DNA from: a virus
Virus record (IMG/VR): IMGVR_UViG_3300037847_003074
Span: 1 to 39,111 of that record
Direction: 5' to 3' (one strand)
DNA length: 39,111 bases
Under the pieces are notes generated by a model. The model was given only the letters and a program-made list of their open reading frames with translations, was not told where the DNA came from and ran no database searches. Every line of letters starts with the position of its first letter. The stretch's first letter is position 1. Positions 1-10,102 of this stretch are shown here, piece by piece. The translations under genes were made by a program, and so were the position numbers.

Positions 1-12
1 TATAGGATTATT

Positions 13-939
13 ATGGCTTACGATTTTTTAGGTTTATCTAATTTAGTTCTTGCAAGATTTAACGAGGTTGCTTTAACCTCTGCTAATTTTGCTAGTTCAA
101 GAGGATTTCAAACACAGTGTAAGAATGCAGTTAACGATTCAATTAATTACATTAATCAAAGAGAATTTGGATGGGGATTCAACCATGATAATCAAACTAC
201 TACGTTAGTTCCAGGAACTATACGTTATAGTATCCCAACAAATGCAAAGCATGTTGACTATGAAACATTTAGAATAACTAAAGATGGTGATTTAGGAACA
301 GCAGGCGGTGCGTTAACTGTTATGGATTATAAAGAATATTTAGATTTGCACGTTACTCAAGAAGATGATGTAACTGCTACATTATTGAATGGAGCTATAA
401 ATAGCTCTGCAACAACTATAACTGTTGATAGCACAACAGGATTTTCTTCTACAGGCACACTTTATATAGAAAGTGAGCAAATAACATACACAGGGACAAG
501 CTCAACTACCTTTACAGGATGCACAAGAGGTGCAAACTCTACAACTGCGGCATCACATGCAGACGATGTTAGAGTAGCACAGTTTGATTCAGGGGCAACA
601 CCAAGACATGTTGTTCGTACTGCAGATAATAATTTTTTACTATTTCCATACCCTGACAAAACTTATGAATTAAAGTTTGAATTTTTTAAAATTCCTACTA
701 CTTTATCTGGAGCTACAGATGCTCCTGCTATACCAGAACAATTTCAACAAGTTATAGTTGATGGTGCTACAGCTTACGGATATCAGTATCGTGGAGAAGC
801 ACAACAATATCAATTAAACTTTGCTAGATTTGAAGAAGGCATAAAACATATGCAGAGTATTTTATTAAATAGAACAGAATACGTTAGGTCTACATTTATA
901 CAAAGAGCATCTTCATCTGCTTCAGCTGCATTTTTTTAA
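13..939 (+). CDS. Tail adaptor-like virion protein (tail tubular protein A-like)
   Basis: A 308-residue protein whose N-terminal helical part (residues about 1-115) and C-terminal part (about 195-308, ending in a basic/Ser-rich tail) fit the short-tail adaptor that joins portal to tail nozzle in podophages (T7 gp11 type). Residues about 120-190 form a Thr/Ser/Gly-rich beta insertion with the pattern SATTITVDSTTGF...ESEQITYTG, a small surface module common in marine phage virion proteins. T7 gp11 is about 200 residues, so the insertion explains the extra length. The start follows an AGGA-like site. The next gene begins 9 bases after its stop and is the nozzle candidate, the usual order. Function is inferred from fold-like features and position; no catalytic motif is expected. 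Confidence 0.55.
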   Translation: MAYDFLGLSNLVLARFNEVALTSANFASSRGFQTQCKNAVNDSINYINQREFGWGFNHDNQTTTLVPGTIRYSIPTNAKHVDYETFRITKDGDLGTAGGALTVMDYKEYLDLHVTQEDDVTATLLNGAINSSATTITVDSTTGFSSTGTLYIESEQITYTGTSSTTFTGCTRGANSTTAASHADDVRVAQFDSGATPRHVVRTADNNFLLFPYPDKTYELKFEFFKIPTTLSGATDAPAIPEQFQQVIVDGATAYGYQYRGEAQQYQLNFARFEEGIKHMQSILLNRTEYVRSTFIQRASSSASAAFF

Positions 940-948
940 TGGTGATAT

Positions 949-2451
949 ATGGCAGATGAGTCACAATTAAGTCCGTTCGTATTTGCATTACAAGGTGGAT
1001 TAGTTCTAGACCGTTCTACATTTACTATGGAAGCTGGCATGGCCTTTGAGTTAGAAAACTTCGAGCCAGACCCTAGAGGTGGATATAGAAGAATCAATGG
1101 ATTTACAAAATGGAACACTAACATAGTTCCTCAGACAGCAAACAGTGGAGAAGCTGTTTTAATGTCTGCATTTTTTAAAGGTAACGTAATTGCTGCTAGA
1201 GGAGAAAAAGTATTTAAAGGGGGTTCAGGTTCAGGTGCATGGACAGAAATTGACACAGGCAGAACTAATGCAGGTAAATTTTCACACTTTAAATATAATT
1301 TAGGTGGTACAGATTTTATAGTTTGGGCAGATGGAGCTAATCATGCTTCAAAGTATGATGACACTACAGTAACCGATTTAAATGGAGCAGGAGCACCATC
1401 TAATCCCAAATTTGTAACTAGTTTTAAAAACTCTTTGTTTTTTGCAGGAATGTCTGCAACACCACAAGAATTAGTATTTACTGCACCATACAGTGACACA
1501 GATTTTTCTACAGGAAATGGGGCAGGGTCAATAGGTGTTGATGGTAAAATAACAGGATTACAACCCTTTCGTGATGCACTGTATATATTCTGCGAAGAAA
1601 GTATATTTAAATTAGTTGGTAATACATCTGCAGATTATCAATTAGCTCCAGTAACAAGAGAGCTAGGATGTAAAAATGGGTTTACAATTCAAGAATTTGC
1701 AGGCAATTTAGTATTTCTTGGTCCAGATGGATTACGTACAGTTGCTGGTACAGCAAAGATAGGTGACGTTGATTTAGGTTCTATATCTTCAGCTATACAA
1801 CAAATATTTGTAGATGAAACAGTTGTAGCAGACTTTGACAGCGTTGTTATACCAGAAAAAACACAATATCGTATTTTCTTTACACGAGCCGCTGGTGACT
1901 CACAAAAAGGTATTATATGTGTTAGAAAAGCTGACAAGTATGAATTTTCTGAATTTGTAGGTATTAGACCATCTTCTACAGATTCCACAATATTTGAGGG
2001 TGCAAGTTTTGTTATACATGGTGGATATGATGGTTTTGTATTTAGACAAGAACAAGGTAATACATTTGATGGCACAACAATAATAGGAAGATTTCGCTCT
2101 CCTGATTTAACTATGGGTGACGCAGGAATTAGAAAAAACTTTCAAAGAGCTATACTTAATTACGCACCGACAGGAACTGTAAATGCTGACTTGTTTGTTA
2201 GATACGATTATGAAGGACCAGACACACCGAGACCAGCACCATATCCGTTTGATAGCACAAGTATTGTGGCGTTATACGGAACAGCAACATATGGTACAGT
2301 TACATACGGAGGACAATCTAATCCACTAGTTAGACAACCTATAGAGGGTGGTGGATTTGCAGTTGCTTTAAGAGTAGTAGACAATGGAGTTTCAGCTCCA
2401 TATTCCCTAAAAGGGTTTCAATTAGAATTTGACGCAGGAGCTAGGAGATAA
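949..2451 (+). CDS. Tail nozzle/stabilisation-like virion protein
   Basis: A 500-residue, beta-rich protein without signal peptide or membrane segment. Its N-terminus (FVFALQGGLVLDRSTF, then FEPDPRGGYRRINGF) is the type seen in marine podophage proteins annotated as stabilisation protein or tail tubular protein B. The body has many short Gly-bounded strands (for example GPDGLRTVAGT near residue 262), consistent with a beta-propeller such as the T7 gp12 nozzle. It lies directly between the adaptor-like protein and the long fibre, and its TAA is followed immediately by the fibre ATG (GGAGATAAATG), so the genes are probably translationally coupled. The role in the tail tube is inferred from position and general character. 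Confidence 0.55.
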   Translation: MADESQLSPFVFALQGGLVLDRSTFTMEAGMAFELENFEPDPRGGYRRINGFTKWNTNIVPQTANSGEAVLMSAFFKGNVIAARGEKVFKGGSGSGAWTEIDTGRTNAGKFSHFKYNLGGTDFIVWADGANHASKYDDTTVTDLNGAGAPSNPKFVTSFKNSLFFAGMSATPQELVFTAPYSDTDFSTGNGAGSIGVDGKITGLQPFRDALYIFCEESIFKLVGNTSADYQLAPVTRELGCKNGFTIQEFAGNLVFLGPDGLRTVAGTAKIGDVDLGSISSAIQQIFVDETVVADFDSVVIPEKTQYRIFFTRAAGDSQKGIICVRKADKYEFSEFVGIRPSSTDSTIFEGASFVIHGGYDGFVFRQEQGNTFDGTTIIGRFRSPDLTMGDAGIRKNFQRAILNYAPTGTVNADLFVRYDYEGPDTPRPAPYPFDSTSIVALYGTATYGTVTYGGQSNPLVRQPIEGGGFAVALRVVDNGVSAPYSLKGFQLEFDAGARR

Positions 2452-5400
2452 ATGGGAGCATCATATACAAGACAATCATCTTACACCACTGGCGATACAA
2501 TTCAGGCCGCTGATACTAACGATGAATTTGACCAACTATTAGCAGCATTTAATGCTACATCTGGACACAGTCACGATGGTACAGAGGGTGAAGGCGGGCC
2601 TATTACTGGTCTAATAAGTAATACACTTACATTTGGAGCAGGGTCTGCAGGAACTGATATTACAATTACATTTGATGGTGAAACAAATGATGGTATATTG
2701 AAATGGATGGAAGACGAAGATTACTTTGAGTTTCCTGATGATATTCTTATATCGTCTAATGAAAAACTACAATTTCGTGACACTGCTATTTACATTAACT
2801 CTAGTACAGATGGGCAACTAGACATTGTATCTGACACTTCAGTACAGGTTGTAAGTGCAACTTTTGGAGTGGACGTAAGTGGTGACATTACATTAGATGC
2901 AGGCGGAGCAGATGTAGTGCTAAAAGATGACGGTACACAATATGCTTCTTTTACTAATAGTTCAGGTAATTTGGTTATAAAATCAGGTTCTACTACAGCT
3001 ATGACTTTTAGTGGAGCTAACGTAACTTTTGCAGGAACAGTCACTATAGGTAGTGCTGGTATATCAGAGGCTGAATTAGAAATATTAGATGGGGCAACTG
3101 TAACAACTGCAGAGTTAAACATACTTGATGGAGCAACTGTAACTACAACTGAATTAAATATTATGGATGGTAATACAAGTGCATCATCTACAACCATAGT
3201 AGATGCTGACCGAATTGTACTTAATGATGATGGTACAATGAAACAAGTTGCTGTAACAGATTTAACCACGTACATAACATCAAACATAACCTCTGTTGGT
3301 GCTTTAAACAGTGGGTCTATAACTTCAGGTTTTGGAACAATAGACACAGGCTCATCTACAATTACAACTACAGGTTTAATAACAGGTGGTTCATTAGATA
3401 TAGATGATGTTGTTATAAATGGAAGCACTATCGGTCACACAGATGACACAGATTTAATAACTGTAGCCAATGGTGTTGTTACAGTTGCAGGTGAAATATC
3501 TGTAACTACTCTTGATATAGGCGGCACTAACGTAACAGCAACTGCTACGGAACTAAACTTATTAGATGGTGTATCAGGATTAGTGCAGGCAGATTTTACT
3601 AAATTAGCTGCAGTAGATGCAACTGCTACTGAATTAAACATCATGGATGGTGATACAAGTGCATCATCTATAACTTTAGTAGACGCTGATAGAGTTGTTA
3701 TTAATGATAATGGAACTATGGCACAAGTAGCTCTTAGTTCTTTGGCAACTTACATGGAAGGGGCGATTGATACTGGTTCTAATATTACAACCGTTGGTGC
3801 TCTAAATGCAGGAAGTATAACTTCTGGTTTTGGTAACATTGATAACGGTGCATCTAATATTACATCAGGTGGATTATTAAAACTTGATGTAGATGCTGAT
3901 GCTGATGATGCAACAGGAGACAGTGCAACTGGTAGATTAACCATAGGTGCTGGAGAAGACCTTAACTTATATCATGGTGGAACTCATTCTTATATAGTAA
4001 ATGACACTGGTGATTTAGTAATAGATACCGAGGGCGACGTAATATTAGACGCTAATGGTGCAGATGTAGTGTTAAAAGATAATGGTTCACAATACGGAGC
4101 TTTGACTAACTCTTCTGGAAACTTAATTATAAAATCTGGGTCAACTACAGCGTTAACTTTTGATGGTGCTAATGTTACCATAGCAGGAGATTTAACTGTA
4201 TCTGGTGATGATATCACTATGGGTACAAACACTTCTGGTAACTTGTTAATAGCAGATGGCACAAACTTTAACAGTGTAGCAGTAAGTAGTTTGTCGGAAA
4301 TATCTACAGTTGCAAATGATGATGTATTTCTTGCTGTAGATACATCAGGAGGTGGGTTAAAGAAAATTACTAGAAGTGCTATAGTTTCTGGTCTTGCTAC
4401 ATCTGCAGCTCTATCAAATGTATCCGAAGATTCCACCCCTCAGTTAGGCGGAGACTTAGATGTAAACGGCAACGGCATTGTATCGACATCTAATGGTAAT
4501 ATAGCTATTACGCCAAATGGCAGTGGAGTGGTAAGATTAGATGGTAATGTAGATATTCAAAGTGGTACTATTGATTTAAAAAACTCAGGTTCAAGGTCTA
4601 AAATTAATTTTTACTGTGAATCAGGTAATGCTCACGCACAAGCACTACAGGCCGCACCACACTCAGAAGCTGCTTCAAATACACTAACCTTACCGAGCAC
4701 AGGCGGGGATGTTGATTTAGTTTCAACAGCTTCAACTGCTACTCTTACAAACAAAACATTTGGGGATAACGTAAGTTTTGGCGATAACAATATTACTAAT
4801 GTTGGTGATATTGCACTTGATTCTATTAGTGCAGACGGTACAGATATAAATGTAGCTGTATCAGATAACTCCGCAACTGCTCTTACAATCAAACAAGGTT
4901 CTGATGCCTACCTTATTATAGATACTGCAGACTCAAGTGAATCTGTATCTATAGGCACAGGCGTATCAGGAACAGCTATAACCTTGGGGCATAGCACATC
5001 AGAGGTTACGGTGTCAGACAATCTTACAGTAACAGGTAACCTTACAGTATCAGGCACAACTACAACTGTTGATACCACAAACACAACTATTAAAGACAAT
5101 TTATTAGAATTAAATAGTGGAGCTTCTAGTAACTCTAATGACGCAGGTATTATTATTCAACGTGGTTCTACTGGTAATGATGCTTTAATTATATGGGATG
5201 AGTCTGAAGACAAGTGGGCTTTAGGTACAACTACTTCTTCAGCAGGAGATACTGGGAATCTTAATATGACCACAGGTACACTTGTAGCTAATCTTGAAGG
5301 AAATGTTACAGGTACATTACAGACTGCGGCCCAGACTAATATTACATCTTTAGGAACTCTTACAGCTCTGACGGTAGATGATGTAGCTGTGGATGGTAAA

Positions 5401-7281
5401 GTTATTACTATGACAGGTTCTAGTGGTGATACTGCTGTGTTTACAGTGGGTACAAACGGTACTTTGAGTATAGTAACGACAGATGCTGCAGCTGCAGCTG
5501 CAAATATTCAAATAACAGCAGATGGCACAGCTGAACTTGCAGGTACTACTGTAACTCTTGATTCTGGTGGAGACATAGAACTAGAAGCCACAGACGACAT
5601 AAATATCCCTGCAAACGTAGGATTAACTTTTGGTAATGATGCTGAAAAGATTGAAGGTGATGGCACTGACCTTACCATTACTGGTAATAATATCAATTTA
5701 ACAGCTTCAGCAGACGTAGTCATACCTGCTAATATAGGTATAACTTTTGGTTCTGGCGAGAAAATAGAAGGTGATAACACTGATTTAACTGTAACGTCTG
5801 GGGCGGACATCAACCTTACTGCAACTGCAGATGTTAACATTCCTGCTAATGTAGGCATTACTTTTGGTGATGACGGTGAAAAGATTGAGGGAGATGGCAC
5901 TAATTTAACTGTTGCTAGTTCTAATAACCTCACTTTAGATGCTGATGGCAATATTACTATTGACGCAAATGGTGGCACAATTACATTTTCAGATAACGGT
6001 AGTTCTCTTGGAACTATTACTTCTTCAGGATATTCAGGTAACGCTGCTACGGCAACTGTAGCTACTACTGTAACTATAACAGATAATGAAAGCACTAATG
6101 AAGATAACGCTATTGTTTTTACAGCAGGTGGGGATGTTGATGGTGGTAATTTAGGATTAGAAAGTGATGGTAATTTAACTTACAACCCTAGCACAGGAAG
6201 ATTAACAGCAACACAATTATCTGGTACACTTCAAACAGCAGCACAAGCTAATATTACAAGTCTTGGCACATTAACAACTCTTACTGTAGACGACATTACA
6301 ATAAATGGTTCAACCATATCTGATGCAGGTGATTTTACATTAGATGTTGGTGGTGATATTACTTTTGATGCTAATGGGGCAGATGTTATATTTAAAGATG
6401 ATGGTACACAAATAGGGCGAATAAGAAATGTAAGTTCTGGAGAGTTTACGTTTCAAGCAGATGTATCTAATAAACGTATGGTTTTTAACGGAAATGATGG
6501 TGGGGTAACTGTTACTGCCTTTACCTTAGATATGGAAAATGCAGGAGCAGCTACGTTTAATTCTACTGTTACAGCAAGTACAGGAGGTAGTGCAGCTCCT
6601 AGTTTTACTTTTAGTGGTGATACAAATACAGGTATGTTTAAGTCAGCAAATGACACAATTGGATTTACTACTGGTGGAACTGAACAAGTACAAATTGGTA
6701 GTTTTGGTGTTGCAACAGATGCAATCACAAATAAAACAGCTAGTGGTGACATAACCATTGATGTCGCAGGAGACCTTATCATTGATGTAGATGGGGCAGA
6801 AGTTAAACTAAAAGATGATGGTACACAATTTGGACAAATATATCAATCATCTAACAATTTCTATGTACAAAGCTCAGTTTCAAACAAAGACATGAGATTT
6901 GAGGTAAACGATGCTGGCAGTATAACTACTGCTCTTAGTTTAAGTGGTCCAAATGCAGGGGCAGCTACGTTTAACGACAACGTAACAGCGTACTCTGATG
7001 CAAGATTAAAGTCTGATGTTAAAACGATTGAGGGCGGTCTTGAAAAAGTATCACAACTCAGAGGTGTCACATACATTAGAGATGACAATAAAGATGGTGG
7101 ACAACGAATAGGTGTGATTGCTCAAGAAGTGGAGAAAATTATTCCGCAAGTTGTCATGACAGCTGATGATGAAATGGGAACTAAATCTGTAGATTATGGT
7201 AGGATAACAGCTGTTCTAATAGAATCTATAAAAGAATTAAAAGCAGAAATTGATGAATTAAAGGAGAAACTAAATGGCTGA
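2452..7281 (+). CDS. Long tail fibre with C-terminal S74 chaperone/peptidase
   Basis: A 1609-residue fibre subunit. The N-terminal about 60 residues probably attach it to the tail. The shaft is a long set of Thr/Ser/Asn/Gly repeats: TELNIMDG-type units around residues 205-245 and again near 390, and cassettes built on ADVVLKDDGTQ and NLTVDADGNI/PANVGITFG. The last 96 residues (1514-1609) are a Peptidase_S74 intramolecular chaperone, starting YSDARLKSDV and ending in a coiled coil. The Ser-Lys pair five residues apart (S1515, K1520) matches the self-cleaving dyad of this family, so the domain should trimerise the fibre and then cut itself off. SD AGGAG precedes the ATG. The receptor is unknown. 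Confidence 0.85.
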   Translation: MGASYTRQSSYTTGDTIQAADTNDEFDQLLAAFNATSGHSHDGTEGEGGPITGLISNTLTFGAGSAGTDITITFDGETNDGILKWMEDEDYFEFPDDILISSNEKLQFRDTAIYINSSTDGQLDIVSDTSVQVVSATFGVDVSGDITLDAGGADVVLKDDGTQYASFTNSSGNLVIKSGSTTAMTFSGANVTFAGTVTIGSAGISEAELEILDGATVTTAELNILDGATVTTTELNIMDGNTSASSTTIVDADRIVLNDDGTMKQVAVTDLTTYITSNITSVGALNSGSITSGFGTIDTGSSTITTTGLITGGSLDIDDVVINGSTIGHTDDTDLITVANGVVTVAGEISVTTLDIGGTNVTATATELNLLDGVSGLVQADFTKLAAVDATATELNIMDGDTSASSITLVDADRVVINDNGTMAQVALSSLATYMEGAIDTGSNITTVGALNAGSITSGFGNIDNGASNITSGGLLKLDVDADADDATGDSATGRLTIGAGEDLNLYHGGTHSYIVNDTGDLVIDTEGDVILDANGADVVLKDNGSQYGALTNSSGNLIIKSGSTTALTFDGANVTIAGDLTVSGDDITMGTNTSGNLLIADGTNFNSVAVSSLSEISTVANDDVFLAVDTSGGGLKKITRSAIVSGLATSAALSNVSEDSTPQLGGDLDVNGNGIVSTSNGNIAITPNGSGVVRLDGNVDIQSGTIDLKNSGSRSKINFYCESGNAHAQALQAAPHSEAASNTLTLPSTGGDVDLVSTASTATLTNKTFGDNVSFGDNNITNVGDIALDSISADGTDINVAVSDNSATALTIKQGSDAYLIIDTADSSESVSIGTGVSGTAITLGHSTSEVTVSDNLTVTGNLTVSGTTTTVDTTNTTIKDNLLELNSGASSNSNDAGIIIQRGSTGNDALIIWDESEDKWALGTTTSSAGDTGNLNMTTGTLVANLEGNVTGTLQTAAQTNITSLGTLTALTVDDVAVDGKVITMTGSSGDTAVFTVGTNGTLSIVTTDAAAAAANIQITADGTAELAGTTVTLDSGGDIELEATDDINIPANVGLTFGNDAEKIEGDGTDLTITGNNINLTASADVVIPANIGITFGSGEKIEGDNTDLTVTSGADINLTATADVNIPANVGITFGDDGEKIEGDGTNLTVASSNNLTLDADGNITIDANGGTITFSDNGSSLGTITSSGYSGNAATATVATTVTITDNESTNEDNAIVFTAGGDVDGGNLGLESDGNLTYNPSTGRLTATQLSGTLQTAAQANITSLGTLTTLTVDDITINGSTISDAGDFTLDVGGDITFDANGADVIFKDDGTQIGRIRNVSSGEFTFQADVSNKRMVFNGNDGGVTVTAFTLDMENAGAATFNSTVTASTGGSAAPSFTFSGDTNTGMFKSANDTIGFTTGGTEQVQIGSFGVATDAITNKTASGDITIDVAGDLIIDVDGAEVKLKDDGTQFGQIYQSSNNFYVQSSVSNKDMRFEVNDAGSITTALSLSGPNAGAATFNDNVTAYSDARLKSDVKTIEGGLEKVSQLRGVTYIRDDNKDGGQRIGVIAQEVEKIIPQVVMTADDEMGTKSVDYGRITAVLIESIKELKAEIDELKEKLNG

Positions 7282-7459
7282 TAAGAAATATGGTGATGTA
7301 GACTGGGATGATTTATCTGGAAGCTCAGACATGGCGACTGTAGTAGCTGCTTTAAAAGAGCTAGAAGCTGCTTTTGCACTTAAAACAGCTACTTTTCCCG
7401 TTGATAACTCAGACATAAGAGAATTAAAAACAAGAGTTAATACTTTAGAAAGTAGTTAA
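7274..7459 (+). CDS. Small 61-residue fibre-associated protein
   Basis: An acidic 61-residue protein with no recognised domain. Residues about 18-38 (MATVVAALKELEAAFALKTAT) and 46-60 (IRELKTRVNTLES) are heptad-like and probably form a short coiled coil. It starts 8 bases inside the 3' end of the fibre gene behind a good AAGGAG site, so it is made together with the fibre. Its size and coiled coil suit a fibre chaperone, adaptor or trimeric collar, but that is only inference from position between two fibre genes. Confidence 0.6.
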   Translation: MADKKYGDVDWDDLSGSSDMATVVAALKELEAAFALKTATFPVDNSDIRELKTRVNTLESS

Positions 7460-7461
7460 AA

Positions 7462-8553
7462 ATGGCTTTACAAAGTAGTGGTGCAATATCACTGAATGAA
7501 ATACATATAGAAGCAGGGGGTTCTAGTGGAACAACAGCTTCAATTAATGACTCAGATATTCGTGGTTTAATAGATAAATCCTCTGGAGCAACTATGTCAT
7601 TCAACGAATGGTATGGTGCATCTGCATTCACAGCTAGATGGGTAGGTGCAGGAGGTGGTCGAAGGAGGTCTATGCAGTACGTTGATGTAGCTACTTTAAG
7701 TAACGCTAGTGATTTTGGAGATATGCACTTTCATAACAATGGTGAATCAAGACAACTGTGTGCAAGTTGTGCCTCTATTACTAGAGGAGTTTATATAGGT
7801 GGAAATTCTAGTGAAGCAAGAACAACATTAGAATATATTACGTTTGATACATTAGGAGATGGAACAGATTTTGGTGACTGTGGAAATAATTATGGGTCTG
7901 CTGGAATCAGTAATGATACCAGAGGAGTTTATGCAGGTAACGCTTATGACTACACTGAAATAGAGTACATAACAATAGCATCAACTGGTAATACTCAAGA
8001 TTTTGGAGACCTTAATGACCAAGGGCATACTAGTGCAGGTTCTTGTGCAAGTAGCACAAGGGGATGTTTTGGTGGTGGATACGCTAGTAATGGCAGAACA
8101 GAAAGAATAAGTTATATAACCACTGCTAGCACTGGTAATAGTACTGATTTTGGAGATTGTGCAGAAGATTTAAATGCTAGAGCTAATGGTTCTATGGGCA
8201 GTAACACCAGAGGTTTATTTTGTGCTGGAAATCATGGTAGTGAAGACCAAACTAATGCAGCAAATGGTCCAAGAGATACAATAGAATATATAACGATATC
8301 ATCAACTGGTAATGCTACTGATTTTGGAGATGCACTTTCAAAAAGGTCTCATCCAGCTTGTGGTTCAAGTAAGACAAGAGCTTTGCCTAGATGTGGTGGT
8401 TATAACTATGAATCTCCAGGTAGGTCTACTACAATGGATTATATAACAATAGCTTCTACTGGTAATGCTTCTGACTTTGGAGATTTAGTAGATGGAGAAA
8501 TGCAATGGTCGGGTGCTTCTAATGGTTGTGGTGGTACATCCTCAACTTCATAA
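7462..8553 (+). CDS. Second tail fibre with propeller-like DFGD repeats
   Basis: A 363-residue protein. Residues 1-58 (ALQSSGAISLNEIHIEAGG...SFNEWYGAS) are a module common at the start of marine phage fibres. Six DFGD motifs follow at residues 84, 136, 180, 229, 287 and 338. Each is preceded by a YITIASTGN-like strand and, in most units, followed about 20 residues later by TRGVY.GG. The repeat length of 44-58 and the split first and last units suggest a Kelch/RCC1-like beta-propeller closed by its two ends. Cysteines recur in several units. Such propellers in fibres usually bind surface glycans or proteins. It sits directly after the long fibre, only 2 bases past the 61-residue gene, with no strong SD. 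Receptor binding is inferred. Confidence 0.65.
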   Translation: MALQSSGAISLNEIHIEAGGSSGTTASINDSDIRGLIDKSSGATMSFNEWYGASAFTARWVGAGGGRRRSMQYVDVATLSNASDFGDMHFHNNGESRQLCASCASITRGVYIGGNSSEARTTLEYITFDTLGDGTDFGDCGNNYGSAGISNDTRGVYAGNAYDYTEIEYITIASTGNTQDFGDLNDQGHTSAGSCASSTRGCFGGGYASNGRTERISYITTASTGNSTDFGDCAEDLNARANGSMGSNTRGLFCAGNHGSEDQTNAANGPRDTIEYITISSTGNATDFGDALSKRSHPACGSSKTRALPRCGGYNYESPGRSTTMDYITIASTGNASDFGDLVDGEMQWSGASNGCGGTSSTS

Positions 8554-8565
8554 AAGGAAAAGTAA

Positions 8566-9381
8566 ATGGAAAATCAATTAGCGATAAAAGAAATAAAAAC
8601 AGTTTTAACTTCAAGTAAGCCAGAATATCTTGCTATGATAAAAAATATAGATTCTAAACTACCTGCAGTAGAAAAAGCTTGTTCTAATTTTTATAAAACA
8701 TCTTCTCAATTTAAAAACATTACTTTAGATGTTACAGCTATTACACCTATAAGGTCTATTAAACATACATTAGCTGAAATAGAAAAGACAAAACTTGCTA
8801 TAAAAAGCAATATGATTTCAAGTAAAAAAGCAAATGTTAAATTAAAAAAACATGAAATAAAACTTAAAGAATCTACAGATGAACTTGAAAGGGAGTTGTT
8901 AGAAATAAAGATACTAGAACTGCGAAGTGGTCTTGAAAGCACCAAGAATTATTTAGAAGGTGCTATTCGTAAGATGAATTTTTTTATTAACCAATATAAT
9001 GAGTTACTTGAACATATTGGAATAAAAGAAGTTACTGAAGAAATGTATGAAAGAGAAGAAAACAGATACCACATCATGACAGCTCTGAAACAAGCTTTAA
9101 GTGCAGCTAGAACAAAAGGGGGTTTAATAGATGAAGGAAACCATATTTATCTTTTTGATTTAGGTATCAATGGAGCTTCAGCACAAAAAGAAGTTTTTAA
9201 TTATCTTAAAATGGAAAATGAATTAATTAATAATGGTAGTGAACCTACACATGAGATGTCTATGAGATGGCTTGAAAAATGTGCAGACAAATTTGAGAAT
9301 AATCCAAAAACTTTTGCTGAAAGGAGAGGATTTAAACTTCTTGATAAACAGTCTTTAACGAATATAAATATTAAACAATAA
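8566..9381 (+). CDS. Coiled-coil protein of unknown function
   Basis: A 271-residue Lys/Glu-rich protein. Residues about 60-140 are a long helical coiled coil (HTLAEIEKTKLAIKSN...ESTDELERELLEIKILELRSGLES). The C-terminal third is globular with DLGINGASAQKEVFNYL near residues 200-217. No signal peptide, membrane segment or enzyme motif is visible. It follows the fibre gene behind SD AAGGAAAAG, and its TAA overlaps the next ATG (TAATG). Its location in the virion block suggests a structural or assembly protein, but I do not recognise the family. Confidence 0.65.
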   Translation: MENQLAIKEIKTVLTSSKPEYLAMIKNIDSKLPAVEKACSNFYKTSSQFKNITLDVTAITPIRSIKHTLAEIEKTKLAIKSNMISSKKANVKLKKHEIKLKESTDELERELLEIKILELRSGLESTKNYLEGAIRKMNFFINQYNELLEHIGIKEVTEEMYEREENRYHIMTALKQALSAARTKGGLIDEGNHIYLFDLGINGASAQKEVFNYLKMENELINNGSEPTHEMSMRWLEKCADKFENNPKTFAERRGFKLLDKQSLTNINIKQ

Positions 9382-9857
9382 TGTTTGACCCTATTACGAT
9401 TGGTGCAGCTTTAACCACGGCAAGCACGGCATTTGCAGGCTTAAAGCGAGCCTTTCAAGCAGGGCGAGATATAGAGTCTATGACAGGAGATTTATCAAGG
9501 TGGATGAGTGCCGTATCAGATGTTGAACAAAAAGAAAAGTCAGCAAAAAATCCACCTATCTTTCGTAAGATATTTGGTTCAGTAGAACAAGAAGCTTTAG
9601 AGGCTTTTGCGGCTAAGAAAAAACTAGAAGAACAAAGATATGAACTTAAAACCTTTATTCAATTCTCTCACGGACACAAAGCTTGGGATGAATTATTGGC
9701 AATGGAGGGGAAGATTCGTAAAGCTAGGCAAGACCAGCTTTATCGTCAACAAGAAATAAAAGAGCGTATAATTGAAGGCATATTTATTTTCATACTACTG
9801 GCAACAATTGTTGGATTTATATGGCTCGTCTGGTATCTCAAATCAATACAGGAGTAA
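9381..9857 (+). CDS. Tail-anchored membrane protein, unknown
   Basis: A 158-residue protein with an amphipathic N-terminus (MFDPITIGAALTTASTAFAG), a charged helical middle (residues about 40-130), and one strong membrane segment close to the C-terminus (IFIFILLATIVGFIWLVWYL, about 134-153). It would be anchored with most of its mass in the cytoplasm. Translation is probably coupled to the preceding gene by the TAATG overlap, since no SD is evident. The next gene is also a single-span membrane protein. Together they could belong to a holin/spanin-type lysis set or to the DNA-ejection apparatus. No motif decides between these. Confidence 0.6.
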   Translation: MFDPITIGAALTTASTAFAGLKRAFQAGRDIESMTGDLSRWMSAVSDVEQKEKSAKNPPIFRKIFGSVEQEALEAFAAKKKLEEQRYELKTFIQFSHGHKAWDELLAMEGKIRKARQDQLYRQQEIKERIIEGIFIFILLATIVGFIWLVWYLKSIQE

Positions 9858-9860
9858 GAG

Positions 9861-10091
9861 ATGGAAATAAGTATGTGGATGTTTTGGAATGTAATTTTAA
9901 CTTTAGTTATAGCTCCTGCAGTTTGGGCATTTAGAGGATTAATACAAGAGGTAAAAAGAATAGATATATTATTAAATAAAACACGAGAAGAATATGTTAC
10001 TCGTGGTGAACTTAAAGATTCTACACAAGCAGTGATGGATGCACTGCATAGAGTAGAAGATAAATTAGACAGAGTTCTTAGCAATAGGTAA
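9861..10091 (+). CDS. Single-span membrane protein with coiled coil
   Basis: A 76-residue protein: membrane segment near residues 5-26 (MWMFWNVILTLVIAPAVWAFRG), then a charged coiled coil (about 28-75, VKRIDILLNKTREEYVTRGE...VEDKLDRVLSNR). An N-terminal anchor plus a coiled coil is the plan of inner-membrane spanins and of XhlA-like holin partners, but no family signature confirms either. SD GGAG lies 6 bases before the ATG, overlapping the end of the previous membrane gene. Lysis function is a guess from architecture; the recognisable endolysin is far away on the other strand. Confidence 0.55.
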   Translation: MEISMWMFWNVILTLVIAPAVWAFRGLIQEVKRIDILLNKTREEYVTRGELKDSTQAVMDALHRVEDKLDRVLSNR

Positions 10092-10102
10092 AGGTATATA
10101 TC

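Noticed and set aside
3061-3700. Direct repeats in the fibre gene as a mobile element or DGR template
   Set aside because: They are in-frame protein repeats (TELNIMDG type) with diverged codons; no reverse transcriptase or flanking duplications.
6539-6754. Leu/Gln-rich 71-residue frame on the plus strand
   Set aside because: Lies wholly within the fibre gene in another frame; composition is a by-product of the fibre codons.
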